Below are positions 7,239 to 16,054 of a DNA stretch of 64,000 bases, one piece after another; the stretch's first letter is position 1; every line of letters starts with the position of its first letter. A program made the translations under genes and the position numbers. Origin of the DNA: Chryseobacterium sp. SC28 (GTDB taxonomy: Bacteria > Bacteroidota > Bacteroidia > Flavobacteriales > Weeksellaceae); assembly GCF_003932955.1 (NCBI RefSeq), contig NZ_QOVY01000001.1, positions 62,001-126,000 of the forward strand, given 5' to 3'. Below the pieces are notes generated by a model, which made no database searches, had not been told where the DNA came from, and worked only from the letters and a program-made list of their open reading frames with translations.

Positions 7239-8402
7239 ATGAAATTCCTAAAATACTGTCTGTTAGCAAGTTTACTCATCTTTACAATAAGCTGCAAAAA
7301 AACCAAAGTCGATGGCACCAACCGGATGAGCTTCCAAGAAAGTATCAACGATATGGCTTCCAGCTTACCCACTTTGAAACAAGTAAAATTCAATGAGGCT
7401 CTGTACATCCTGAAAACCTTCGGTGTAGAAGCGGATGGCGACGTTGCAGAAATCGCCGCGCTCGGTAAACTTCTGCACGGAAAAACCACTCAGGAAATAC
7501 TGGCCATGGCAGACGAAGTTGCCCGGAAAAACGGCATTGCGTGGAGTAGCACGGCACCGCCAAGCCTGGGGCAAATGAATATTTTCGGAAACGATACCGC
7601 TACCGAAAAAGACGTGAACGACATCGATGCTGCCGGATTGAACATCGTGATCCGAAATATTGCCGGCGACAGTTTGACAGGTCCCAAAGGATTGATCGTC
7701 ATTCCTCAACTGATTGATAACAATGGAAGAAAAGTGGACTTTGAAGGCGCGGCTTTGGAAACCATTTTGGAAGTTTCCAGCGGAGGAACCAAAATCGCAA
7801 CCTTCAAAAATCTAATGCAAGATAATGCATTCCGAGGATTTACTATCAGATATGCTTCGCTGCCAAAAGATAAAATCTTTGAAGATAAAATCGATATTAA
7901 ATTGTCTGTAAAAACGACCAAAAAGCTTTTGCAAATGACCAAAATGGGAGTTCCGGTGAATGCGAATGCGCTGTACAGCCCGCCGGCTCCGCAAGTGGTA
8001 GATTCCTTGCAGGTAGCGCAGCCGGAAGTGGATCCCGACACCGGAGAAATCATTGCGCCGCCGGCGCCAAAGCCATCCAATCCGGATCCTAAGACGACGG
8101 TAAGCAAATTTCTCAACAACCTTTCCAGCCAGAATTTCAAAGCGGCTTATGATATGGCCGAAAATCCTAATTGGGGCTCGTACGACAAATTCGCAAATCC
8201 CAATTCCGGTTTCGGATCTGTGAAGAAAATTGTCGTTAAAAACATTACCGTGCCCTACAACAAAGATAATTCTGCGAATGTAAACGTTACCTATGAGGTG
8301 ACAGACAAAAACGGAAAAGTCAACTCCTTGAATGTGACCTACGGCCTGAAAGCCGTGAACAACAATTGGAAAATCACAACCTACAAAATCAACAATCCTT
8401 AA
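7239..8402 (+). CDS. Lipoprotein of unknown function with NTF2/DUF4878-like C-terminus
   Basis: This 387-residue protein has a lipoprotein signal (LLIFTISC at about 12-19, Cys followed by KK). A middle region has no recognised fold, and a Pro-rich linker at about 250-285 leads to a C-terminal domain of about 105 residues. That domain begins with TTVSKFLNNLSSQNFKAAYD, a pattern seen in DUF4878/NTF2-like domains. It is probably anchored in the periplasm or outer membrane. It ends 5 bases before apt, so it may share a transcript with it. I do not recognise a specific function. Confidence 0.7.
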   Translation: MKFLKYCLLASLLIFTISCKKTKVDGTNRMSFQESINDMASSLPTLKQVKFNEALYILKTFGVEADGDVAEIAALGKLLHGKTTQEILAMADEVARKNGIAWSSTAPPSLGQMNIFGNDTATEKDVNDIDAAGLNIVIRNIAGDSLTGPKGLIVIPQLIDNNGRKVDFEGAALETILEVSSGGTKIATFKNLMQDNAFRGFTIRYASLPKDKIFEDKIDIKLSVKTTKKLLQMTKMGVPVNANALYSPPAPQVVDSLQVAQPEVDPDTGEIIAPPAPKPSNPDPKTTVSKFLNNLSSQNFKAAYDMAENPNWGSYDKFANPNSGFGSVKKIVVKNITVPYNKDNSANVNVTYEVTDKNGKVNSLNVTYGLKAVNNNWKITTYKINNP

Positions 8403-8407
8403 TAACA

Positions 8408-8944
8408 ATGGCGCCTGCAGAACTCATCCAAAAACTTGAAAATACGATAGAGACCATCCCCGACTTTCCGCAGCCCGGAATTCTTTTCAAAGATATCTGC
8501 CCCATTTTCCTGCAACCCAAGCTGTATGAAGAAGTGATTGCAGATCTCGCTGCGTTCAGCCGGGGCAAAGTGGATGTCGTTTGCGGCATAGAGAGCCGCG
8601 GCTACTTGTTCGGGATCGCTATCGCTATTGCACTGGACGTTCCTTTTGTCTTAATCAGAAAAGCAGGAAAGTTGCCGCCACCCTTCATCGGCGAAAAATA
8701 CGACTTGGAATATGGCTCTGCAGAAATCGAAATGAAAACGAATCATCTGAAAGCCGGTCAACGCGTCCTGATCCACGATGATCTGCTGGCTACAGGCGGC
8801 ACCACGGAAGCCGCGGCCAAATTGGTATCCAAGCAAGGTGCAACACCCGCACAATTCAGTTTTTTGATCAACTTAAAAGATCTGAACGGCGAAGAGCGAC
8901 TCAAAAAATTTGGAGCAGAAGTCTATTCTATTCTTAATTATTAA
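8408..8944 (+). CDS. apt: Adenine phosphoribosyltransferase
   Basis: This enzyme makes AMP from adenine and PRPP in purine salvage. The 178-residue protein has the type I PRPP-binding motif VLIHDDLLATGGTTEA at about 120-135 and the Apt-typical GIESRGYLFG and RKAGKLPPP stretches. I chose the ATG at 8408 because an in-frame TTG at 8366 would overlap the lipoprotein gene and add residues not seen in the family. Length is normal for Apt. Confidence 0.96.
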   Translation: MAPAELIQKLENTIETIPDFPQPGILFKDICPIFLQPKLYEEVIADLAAFSRGKVDVVCGIESRGYLFGIAIAIALDVPFVLIRKAGKLPPPFIGEKYDLEYGSAEIEMKTNHLKAGQRVLIHDDLLATGGTTEAAAKLVSKQGATPAQFSFLINLKDLNGEERLKKFGAEVYSILNY

Positions 8945-8972
8945 ATAAAAATTTCATCCCAATAAAGAAGTA

Positions 8973-9003
8973 TTTGCAAATCAAAAGGAAAGCACTAAAT
9001 TTG
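8973..9003 (+). promoter_or_regulatory. Bacteroidota-type promoter for the TPR gene
   Basis: TTTG at 8973-8976 and TAAATTTG at 8996-9003 are separated by 19 bases, matching the Bacteroidota consensus TTTG-N19-TAnnTTTG. It lies just upstream of the ATG at 9025. Confidence 0.7.
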
Positions 9004-9024
9004 CAGTTCATTACTAAAAAAATT

Positions 9025-9729
9025 ATGGCAAAAAGACCTAACAACAAAAAACAACAAGAGGGCAAAGAAACGGTAGAATTCTTCAAAGACCTTGATAAAG
9101 AAGCACTTAGCATCGAGGGATTTTTAGAAAAAAATGCAAGAGCGCTCAGCATTGGTTTCGGTATTTTGGTGGTAGCAGTTTTAGGCTGGTTCGGTTATCA
9201 GCAGTTCATCCTCGGTCCCAAAAATGAAGAGGCGACGAAGAGCTATCTCTCTGCCCAGAAAAACTTGGCAGAAGGCAAAGAAGATCTTGCTTTGGGCGGA
9301 AAATCTGTTGCAAACCCCGGATTCTTGGGAACTTATGAACAATATGGCGATACAAAGGCCGGCAAATTAGCCGCTTACAACGCGGGATTAATTGAGTTCA
9401 AAAGAGGAAATTATCAAAAAGCTTATGATCTTTTAGACAAATTCAGTTCGGGCAACAAAGTTTTGATGGCGCTTAAATATGGTGCGATGGCAGACTGTCT
9501 TGCTAATCTCAACAAAAGCGAGGATGCGCTGGCAATGGCAGCCAGAGCGGCTTCTGCGTCGGATGATGCTTACACAACGTACTATTTCACAAAGAAAGCG
9601 GGAATGCTGGCTCTTGCACTTAAGAAAAATGCCGATGCCAAAAAATATTTCGCCACGATCGACGAGAAATATCAGGATTACGACAACGGCCAGTCCGACG
9701 CCTTTATAGAAATGACCAAATATTATTAA
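9025..9729 (+). CDS. YfgM-like membrane-anchored tetratricopeptide protein
   Basis: This 234-residue protein has a polar N-terminus, one membrane helix at about 41-58 and a long helical extracytoplasmic region with TPR-like repeats (residues about 110-225). The layout resembles YfgM, which works with the periplasmic chaperone PpiD near the Sec translocon; that role is family inference. The ATG at 9025 is preferred over an in-frame TTG at 8974, because a good promoter lies at 8973-9003, over that TTG. ribH follows by 3 bases. Confidence 0.75.
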   Translation: MAKRPNNKKQQEGKETVEFFKDLDKEALSIEGFLEKNARALSIGFGILVVAVLGWFGYQQFILGPKNEEATKSYLSAQKNLAEGKEDLALGGKSVANPGFLGTYEQYGDTKAGKLAAYNAGLIEFKRGNYQKAYDLLDKFSSGNKVLMALKYGAMADCLANLNKSEDALAMAARAASASDDAYTTYYFTKKAGMLALALKKNADAKKYFATIDEKYQDYDNGQSDAFIEMTKYY

Positions 9730-9732
9730 AAA

Positions 9733-10218
9733 ATGGCAACTGTAAATCTTTCAGATTACAAACCGCTCAACATATCCAATGCCGATGAATATTCAATCGG
9801 CATTGTTGTTTCTGAGTGGAACGACTTCATTACCCACAACCTGCGGGATGGCGCTCTCGAAACGCTGAAAGCCGAAGGAATCCGGGAGGAAAATATCCAC
9901 ATTTATTACGTTCCCGGTGCATTTGAATTGAGTTTTGCCACGATGAAGCTGTGCCGCTCCGGCAGATTTGCCGCAGTAATTGCCATAGGGAACGTCATCC
10001 GCGGAGAAACCCCTCATTTCGACTATATTTGTTCCGGCGTTGCGCAAGGCATCAAAGACTGCAATATTCTGACGGAAACCCCGGCCATCTTTTGTGTTTT
10101 GACGGATGACAACAAAGAGCAATCCCTTGAAAGAAGTGGCGGCCGGCTTGGCAACAAAGGTGTAGAAGCAGCCATCACGGCACTCAAAATGATCGACTTC
10201 AACAAAAAGTCCATTTAA
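9733..10218 (+). CDS. ribH: 6,7-dimethyl-8-ribityllumazine synthase
   Basis: RibH condenses the ribityl-aminouracil intermediate with dihydroxybutanone phosphate in riboflavin synthesis. The 161-residue protein has the expected length, the phosphate-binding PGAFELSF stretch at about 61-68, the catalytic His (about 95) within GNVIRGETPHFDYIC, and SGGRLGNKG near the C-terminus. It is isolated from other rib genes and follows the TPR gene by 3 bases. Confidence 0.97.
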   Translation: MATVNLSDYKPLNISNADEYSIGIVVSEWNDFITHNLRDGALETLKAEGIREENIHIYYVPGAFELSFATMKLCRSGRFAAVIAIGNVIRGETPHFDYICSGVAQGIKDCNILTETPAIFCVLTDDNKEQSLERSGGRLGNKGVEAAITALKMIDFNKKSI

Positions 10219-10382
10219 TATGCCCTCTTCTTTTCAACTAAAAATATAAGTTTTTTTTCAAAGCTCGAAAATTGAATTGGGGATTTTTGCCATAGCACTG
10301 CAAGATCCATCTGCCTTATGCCTCTGGATTGCACAAATCCTCTCGTGTGGTGCAGCAGTAATCTGCGATCTGATTTTTTAAA

Positions 10383-10934
10383 TCAAACCTTATTATTAAT
10401 GTAACCCTCAGTAGCATTCAGTTTTGGAGTAATCACAGCAGGATTTCCCACAGCAATAGAATTATCGGGAACATCGGTATTCACATAAGCGTTCGGAGCA
10501 ATTAGGACATTATTCCCAATTGTAATTTTACCCACTATCACAGCGTTTGGACCAATCCAGACTTCGTTGCCGATGACCGGGACACCTTCATTTTTCCCAC
10601 GGTTAGCCTGCGCGATGGTTACGCCTTGCGCAATGTTGCAGTTTTTGCCAATCTTAGCTTTCGGATTGATGACGAGCGCGCCCCAATGCCCGAGATAAAG
10701 ACCTTCGCCAATCTCCGTTTCCGGATAGATCTGAAAACCGTATTTGATTTGATAATGGCGGAGAATCAGGCGGTAGAATTTGCCTGTTAATGAGGATTTC
10801 GGATGTTTCTGAGCATTCCGAAGCCAGTAAATATAATGCAGATTGGGACTGAAACACTTTTTCAACATTTGAAAATGCGATAGGTATTTTCCGCTTTCTC
10901 TGTAAAAATCTTTTTGAAGAATGCTGTAAGCCAT
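10383..10934 (-). CDS. Serine acetyltransferase-like left-handed beta-helix acyltransferase
   Basis: This 183-residue protein has an alpha-helical N-terminus and, from about residue 75, hexapeptide repeats such as IGKNCNIAQGVTIA and IGNNVLIAPNAYVNTDV that form a left-handed beta-helix. GHWGALVI contains the likely catalytic His. CysE-like proteins of this size in polysaccharide clusters usually transfer acetyl groups to sugars rather than to serine. It is the last gene of the polysaccharide cluster on the minus strand. Substrate unknown. Confidence 0.82.
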   Translation of the reverse strand: MAYSILQKDFYRESGKYLSHFQMLKKCFSPNLHYIYWLRNAQKHPKSSLTGKFYRLILRHYQIKYGFQIYPETEIGEGLYLGHWGALVINPKAKIGKNCNIAQGVTIAQANRGKNEGVPVIGNEVWIGPNAVIVGKITIGNNVLIAPNAYVNTDVPDNSIAVGNPAVITPKLNATEGYINNKV

Positions 10935-11046
10935 TTTGTAAAATTAGGAATTTGAAATTATAATCTGTGATAAATTTAATTGCGGAAAAAGTACTCTCGC
11001 AGATTAATTTTGATCTAACATCTAAACTCTAATATCTAATCTCTTG

Positions 11047-12192
11047 CTAAAGATTATCAATGATTTCCATAATCTTAAGGACAGAATTTTTCAGGTTGAA
11101 AGGCATTTCGTAATTCTCAAGATTTTCCTGATACATTTGGAAATATTCCGGATTGGTCAAGGCTTTTTTCATTCCGAGATAAATTCCTTCTTCGGAGTTT
11201 TCCGTAATCAAACCTAATTTTCCATTTTCCAACAGTTCTGCCACGCCGGAAACGTCGGTTGCTATGATGTTTTTTTTCAAAGCAATAGCTTCGAATAAAA
11301 CGGTTGGGAACCCTTCGTAGCGGGAGCTGAGAATATAAAAATCCGCCGCTTTGAAGTATGGATAAGGATTGTCTGTAAAGCCCAACATTGTAGCAGTGTC
11401 ATCAACGCCCAATTCAGTTTTCAATTTCTTTATGTTTTCGAAATCATAGCCGTCGCCCACGATCAGAACTTTGTGCCGGAAACCTTCATCCAAAAGTCTT
11501 TTGTGAACTTTCAACAATCGGTCAAATCCTTTCTGCGGAAAAACGGTTCCTACGGAAATGAACGTCGGAACCGTTCTATCGAATTGATAATTAAGAACAG
11601 GTTTTTTAGATTTTGTAAGAATCTCATTAGTGTCCAGAGGATTATAAATTCTTACGATTTTATTTTTTTCGATTTCAGTTTTTGCTAAATCCAGGAATGT
11701 CTGCTGAATTTTCTCAGAGATCACCATCACTTTATCATAAAGGAAAAAATGTCTGATCTTTTCCGGCGTATATCCGCTGACTTGCGTTAGATCGTTGTGG
11801 ATCCACATCAGTTTTTTAGAAGATTTCAGCGGACTGTTTAAGATTTCATCCTGGAAACCGTGGATGGCGGCAAACTCGATGTCGTAAACTTTGTTTTTGA
11901 GTTTTCTTTTGTAAAGAATTTTCGGATATTTTTTCAGAAGATTTTGATAGACTACGCGGTATATTTTTTTAGGAATGTCTTTGGGGCGGTTGGTAGTGAT
12001 CATCTCGCCGCGGTTCAGGTACATCACGTTGACCCAATTCGGAACATCAGTCAGATATTTACCCGAATATAAATTTAATAAAAGATCAATTTCGTATTTG
12101 TCTTCTGGAAGATTTTTGAGAAGAGTCACCAGCACTTTTTCTGCGCCGCCGTGGCGAAGAGAACCAATTCTGATAAGGATCTTCTTTTTCAA
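11047..12192 (-). CDS. GT4-family glycosyltransferase
   Basis: This 381-residue GT-B fold protein starts with IGSLRHGGAEKVLVTLL, the acceptor-side loop. It carries the donor-side signature YPYFKAADFYILSSRYEGFPTVLFEA, with an EGFP...E motif typical of GT4. It probably adds one sugar to the growing glycan at the inner membrane. It resembles the GT4 gene at 13818-14975 in length and in several motifs, suggesting a duplication. It follows the ketoacyl synthase gene by 12 bases. Sugar specificity unknown. Confidence 0.88.
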   Translation of the reverse strand: MKKKILIRIGSLRHGGAEKVLVTLLKNLPEDKYEIDLLLNLYSGKYLTDVPNWVNVMYLNRGEMITTNRPKDIPKKIYRVVYQNLLKKYPKILYKRKLKNKVYDIEFAAIHGFQDEILNSPLKSSKKLMWIHNDLTQVSGYTPEKIRHFFLYDKVMVISEKIQQTFLDLAKTEIEKNKIVRIYNPLDTNEILTKSKKPVLNYQFDRTVPTFISVGTVFPQKGFDRLLKVHKRLLDEGFRHKVLIVGDGYDFENIKKLKTELGVDDTATMLGFTDNPYPYFKAADFYILSSRYEGFPTVLFEAIALKKNIIATDVSGVAELLENGKLGLITENSEEGIYLGMKKALTNPEYFQMYQENLENYEMPFNLKNSVLKIMEIIDNL

Positions 12193-12204
12193 ACAAAGTG
12201 GTTT

Positions 12205-13155
12205 TTAAAATTCCAGAATCCCCGCTCCCCAGGAATAGCCCACGCCGAAACCTGCCACCAGCACTTTGAAACCCGCTTTTATTTTGCCCTGATTCAGTGC
12301 TAACTTCAATGCAATCGGGATGCTTGCTGAAACTGTATTGCCGATGTCTTGCATTTCCAAAAAGAATTTTTCCTCCGGGATGTTACACAGCGTCTTGAGA
12401 TAATTCAACATATAAGAACTCGCTTGGTGGAAAACAAAAAGATCGATATCTTCCAGTCTGAGTTTGTTTTTAGCCAGCGTCTCAGAAATCAATCCGGGAA
12501 CATTTTCTAGTGCAAATGTAAAAATTTTTGGACCTTTCATAAAAAGCACGGGCTTCTCCGAACTGTTTCTCGAAGCACCATTTTCTACAATCAAATTGTT
12601 GTATCCGGAGCCATCGGTACCCACAACGAACTGAAAATCTGCCTTGGAATCGTCTTTTTCTATGATGGTTACAGCGGCGCCATCGCCAAAGATGCTTCTG
12701 TTGGACTTGTCATTTTTGTCCAAATATTTGGTATAAGTATCAGAGGTAACCAATAAAATATTTTTCGCTAAACCAATAGCAATCAATCCTTTAGCCAAGG
12801 TCAGTCCGTACACAAATCCAGAGCAACCGAGGTTAAAATCCAATGCGCCAATGTTTTTTTGAAGACCCAACCTGTCCTGCAGAAGGCAAGCGGTGGTGGG
12901 AAGAAAATAATCCGGACTCTGCGTGCAGAACAAGATAAAATCTATCTTGCTCCGGTCGTAATTTGCAAAAAGATTTTCACAAGCCTCGACGGCCAAATCC
13001 AGTGCAGTTTGCGACGGATCTACAAAATGTCTGGAATCTACGCCTATTTTGGATTTGATTTTTTCTGCATTCCACTCCGGGAATTCATTGGCAATATCGT
13101 CGTTGGTTAATATATTGTTTGGCAAATAGAAATCTATTGCCGCGATTTTGATCAT
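12205..13155 (-). CDS. 3-oxoacyl-ACP synthase III (FabH-like) within the glycan cluster
   Basis: This 316-residue condensing enzyme keeps the whole KAS III active site: Cys at about 111 in NLGCSGFVYGL, His at about 243 in FVFHQAS, and Asn at about 273 in GNTVSASIP. I start at the ATG giving MIKIAAIDFYLP; an upstream in-frame codon would add 25 residues atypical of the family. Housekeeping FabH starts fatty acid synthesis, but this copy lies between acyltransferase and glycosyltransferase genes with no acyl carrier protein nearby. It may make an acyl group for glycan decoration; that is inference. Confidence 0.88.
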   Translation of the reverse strand: MIKIAAIDFYLPNNILTNDDIANEFPEWNAEKIKSKIGVDSRHFVDPSQTALDLAVEACENLFANYDRSKIDFILFCTQSPDYFLPTTACLLQDRLGLQKNIGALDFNLGCSGFVYGLTLAKGLIAIGLAKNILLVTSDTYTKYLDKNDKSNRSIFGDGAAVTIIEKDDSKADFQFVVGTDGSGYNNLIVENGASRNSSEKPVLFMKGPKIFTFALENVPGLISETLAKNKLRLEDIDLFVFHQASSYMLNYLKTLCNIPEEKFFLEMQDIGNTVSASIPIALKLALNQGKIKAGFKVLVAGFGVGYSWGAGILEF

Positions 13156-13253
13156 GCGAACGCGGGATAATTTCCACAAAGATAAGCATCTTAAAATAAA
13201 ATACTCTGCAAAGCATAGGGACGATCGCATAAAAACTTGCTCCTGTACGCCGT

Positions 13254-13814
13254 TTATTTGACAGGTTTATATTGGTGCGGCAGATTTTTTTTGATATAAT
13301 GGTCCAACTCAGCCCGGTTCTTTTCCAGCTCCCGCGGATAGAGTGTGTTGGCCCGGAGGGCTTTGTCGCCATATTCTTCTATACTGCAAATGTATCGGGC
13401 AGGAGTGCCGGCATAGACCGAATTGTCGGGCATCGAGGAATTAAGAACCGATCCTGCGCCGAGGATGCAATTGTTTCCCATTTGCGAGCCCGGCAAAAAG
13501 ATGCAATTATTGCCTACAAAACAATTCGCTCCGATTTTGATTCTGCCGAAGTTGCGGGCATCGGCATATTTTTCCATATTACGAATGACGTACATTGCGC
13601 CATCGTGATTGATGAAGGTGCAGCCGGCCGTAATTTTGGTGCGGTCGCCGATTTCTATCAAATATGGTTCGGAACCGAAAGAAGGTGCCTCTACGAAAAT
13701 GACGCCCTTCCCTACTTTCATTCCTCTCGCTTTACAAATTTCGATGTAAGCTTTTTTGTAAATCAAATTCCCTATCGTATGGATTTTCAGAATTAATCTG
13801 TAAATAAAATTCAT
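13254..13814 (-). CDS. Hexapeptide-repeat acyltransferase
   Basis: This 186-residue protein has hexapeptide repeats from about residue 38 (IGDRTKITAGCTFINHDG) through IGANCFVGNNCIFLPGSQMG and a typical SMPDNSVYAGTPAR exit. The His in INHDG is the likely catalytic base. It belongs to the maltose/galactoside acetyltransferase-like group and probably O-acylates a sugar. It is adjacent to the GT4 gene (3 bases) and upstream of the ketoacyl synthase, so it could use the product of that synthase. Confidence 0.83.
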   Translation of the reverse strand: MNFIYRLILKIHTIGNLIYKKAYIEICKARGMKVGKGVIFVEAPSFGSEPYLIEIGDRTKITAGCTFINHDGAMYVIRNMEKYADARNFGRIKIGANCFVGNNCIFLPGSQMGNNCILGAGSVLNSSMPDNSVYAGTPARYICSIEEYGDKALRANTLYPRELEKNRAELDHYIKKNLPHQYKPVK

Positions 13815-13817
13815 CTT

Positions 13818-14975
13818 TTAGTTTTTTGCTAAGTTAGTGATGATCTGCTCCACCGCATCGAAGATTTTTTGGTTGTCAAAAAGATCTTCCGCTTTTTCAA
13901 GATTTTTACCAAGATGCTGAATTAAATCTTTATTCGTAAGGAATTCCTTCATACCATTGTATATTTCTTGCGAATCGTAATTGATCAAATAACCGTTTTC
14001 TTTGTGCTCAATCATTTCAGGAATGCCGCCAACAGCGGTGGCTAAGATTGGTTTTTGAAGAATCAATGCCTCTGCAACAATAAGTGGCCAGCCCTCCGAC
14101 TCGGATGGCATTATGAAAAAATCGGCGTTCTTGACGTACGGATAAGGATTGAGGAGCGAGCCCAGCAGAATAAACGATTTTTCGACATTTAGATCGTTGA
14201 TTAGATTTTCGAGGTTTTCTTTTTCCTCGCCGTCGCCGATGATGAAAATCTTGTGCAGGAAGCCGTCCTTAATCAACTCCGAATGCACCTCGGTCAACTT
14301 TCGAAATCCCTTTCTGGAGTGTAGCCTTCCGACTGCGACAAAAACGGGATCTGCCGTTGCGAAGTCCGGAACAAATTCTGCCGCTTTTTGTTTGACCTCA
14401 TCGATTGGAATTGCATTTAGGATTACCTGATTTTCAGGGAGTTCCAAATCGGGATAAGTCTTGGTCAAAATATCCTTGGTCTGCTGCGAGCCAAAAATGA
14501 AATAATCAAACTGAGGAATTTGGTTCAGAATTTGGGGAACAGCAGGCTGTAGTTTCGGAAAGGTGATATCGGAATGGAACCAACCTATTTTCTTAGACTT
14601 TCTGTTGGAACTGTTGAGAACCGGCGCGAAATCGGCATAAGTGGAAGCGATTTCTATATCATATTCTTTATCCAGATAGAATCTGTCCGAGATTTTTTGA
14701 AAACGGTCGAAAAATCTGATTTTCAAGTTTCTCAACACCAGTTGGATCTTATGGAGCACCGGGTTTTTAGAAAAATCCTCTCTTCCGCTATTCATTTTCA
14801 AATACCGGACGTACTTAGGAATCTGATTCCGAAGTTCACCTTGATAAAGACTGACGAGGAAGCTGATGTCAAATTTATCCTTATTCAGATTTTCCAAAAG
14901 ACTCAGGATGACTTTTTCTACGCCGCCCATTTCCATCGAGCGGTGGCGGAAAAGCACATTTATTTTACGGTTCAT
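13818..14975 (-). CDS. GT4-family glycosyltransferase
   Basis: This 385-residue GT-B protein has the N-terminal loop RSMEMGGVEKVILSLLEN and the donor-binding region YPYVKNADFFIMPSESEGWPLIVAEA. It shares length, the loop (G)G-EKV-SLLENL and the motif VSLYQGEL with the GT4 protein at 11047-12192, which points to a paralogous pair. It should add a sugar to the cluster's glycan. Donor and acceptor unknown. Confidence 0.88.
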   Translation of the reverse strand: MNRKINVLFRHRSMEMGGVEKVILSLLENLNKDKFDISFLVSLYQGELRNQIPKYVRYLKMNSGREDFSKNPVLHKIQLVLRNLKIRFFDRFQKISDRFYLDKEYDIEIASTYADFAPVLNSSNRKSKKIGWFHSDITFPKLQPAVPQILNQIPQFDYFIFGSQQTKDILTKTYPDLELPENQVILNAIPIDEVKQKAAEFVPDFATADPVFVAVGRLHSRKGFRKLTEVHSELIKDGFLHKIFIIGDGEEKENLENLINDLNVEKSFILLGSLLNPYPYVKNADFFIMPSESEGWPLIVAEALILQKPILATAVGGIPEMIEHKENGYLINYDSQEIYNGMKEFLTNKDLIQHLGKNLEKAEDLFDNQKIFDAVEQIITNLAKN

Positions 14976-15034
14976 TCAATTTTTTCAGAAAATTCGCAAA
15001 CAAATATAAGCATTATCGTGGCCAATCCGCGCTG

Positions 15035-16054
15035 TCACTCCAGTTGGCAACCCAGATTTCTGTATTGAACTTTAAACTGATCTACCCATTTTTCAAATTC
15101 CGCGAAGTTGATTTTTTCTGCAACAAAGGATTTCAAATAATCCAGCGAGAAATCTTTAGGAAAATTTTGCATCGCATCAAAATCGTCATTTAGCCAAGCT
15201 TCGTTGATCAGATAATTAAATTGATTGACGTCGAAGTCGAAACCATATTCGTGGTAAGCGTTGGTTGCGGAGGATTGGAAAGTGGTTTTCATCGCTTCTG
15301 CTTTCAGTCTGGAGATGAAATTCGGATTGTTTTTGTGCTTTTTGTAAACTAACGAAGCATTGACGAGCTGTCTTTTTTCGTCCACTTTGCCATCCATTGT
15401 TTTCCAGATTTCCAGCCAATATTCTTTGTTGAAAAAGCCCATCAATATGGAGTTCAGCGCCCAGTATTTTCTTTGGGTGTAATTATCTACCAATCCTAAT
15501 TTGTACAGAACGGAGAAGAATTTGAAGTGATTGTAGAAAAAGGCTTCCATAAGTTTTTTGGGCAAGAAGATCAAATCTTTGGGCTGCGCAGATTCTATAT
15601 TTTCACTGATAGATTTCAGATGCAGATCTTGGCGCTCTTCTAAATTTCCAAGCCAGCCGAGTTTCAGCAGATGAATATCGAGTTGCTCTGCTTGAGCAGC
15701 AAGTTCATTCAGATTTAGAGGCTGTGTAAACCAGACATCATCTTCGGTGACGATTACATATTTGGACGACTTTTGGACATTTTGGTACCAGAATTTTGTC
15801 GGGATTTTCATACCATCAATAGGTTTTCCGGAGGCTAAATTTTCAGCAATAGCTTGGCTTTTACTTTCATAATTATCAGACAGAAGAACCTTCACATTGG
15901 GATATTTTGTCCGGATTTTATCAAGATATTTCTTTGGCGTGCCATCATCCAGAATTTTAATTGTAAAATCCCCCGTAATATTTTTAAAGATCGAGGCAAC
16001 ACATCTGTCGAGATAAAATGCGCGGTTGAAAGATTTGATAAAGATCTCTGTCAT
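15035..16054 (-). CDS. GT-A-type glycosyltransferase-like protein
   Basis: This 339-residue protein starts like a GT2 enzyme (MTEIFIKSFNRAFYLDRCV) and has KILDDG near residue 35 and a likely metal-binding VTEDDVWF near 100. The rest is unlike the common GT2 proteins. It is probably a glycosyltransferase with an uncommon C-terminal part. It overlaps the following-strand neighbour at 16051 by four bases, so translation is probably coupled. Specific activity not recognised. Confidence 0.65.
   Translation of the reverse strand: MTEIFIKSFNRAFYLDRCVASIFKNITGDFTIKILDDGTPKKYLDKIRTKYPNVKVLLSDNYESKSQAIAENLASGKPIDGMKIPTKFWYQNVQKSSKYVIVTEDDVWFTQPLNLNELAAQAEQLDIHLLKLGWLGNLEERQDLHLKSISENIESAQPKDLIFLPKKLMEAFFYNHFKFFSVLYKLGLVDNYTQRKYWALNSILMGFFNKEYWLEIWKTMDGKVDEKRQLVNASLVYKKHKNNPNFISRLKAEAMKTTFQSSATNAYHEYGFDFDVNQFNYLINEAWLNDDFDAMQNFPKDFSLDYLKSFVAEKINFAEFEKWVDQFKVQYRNLGCQLE

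Noticed and set aside
10935-11046. Short TCTAA-like repeats in the gap between two cluster genes
   Set aside because: They are few, imperfect and in AT-rich sequence; chance is a sufficient explanation.
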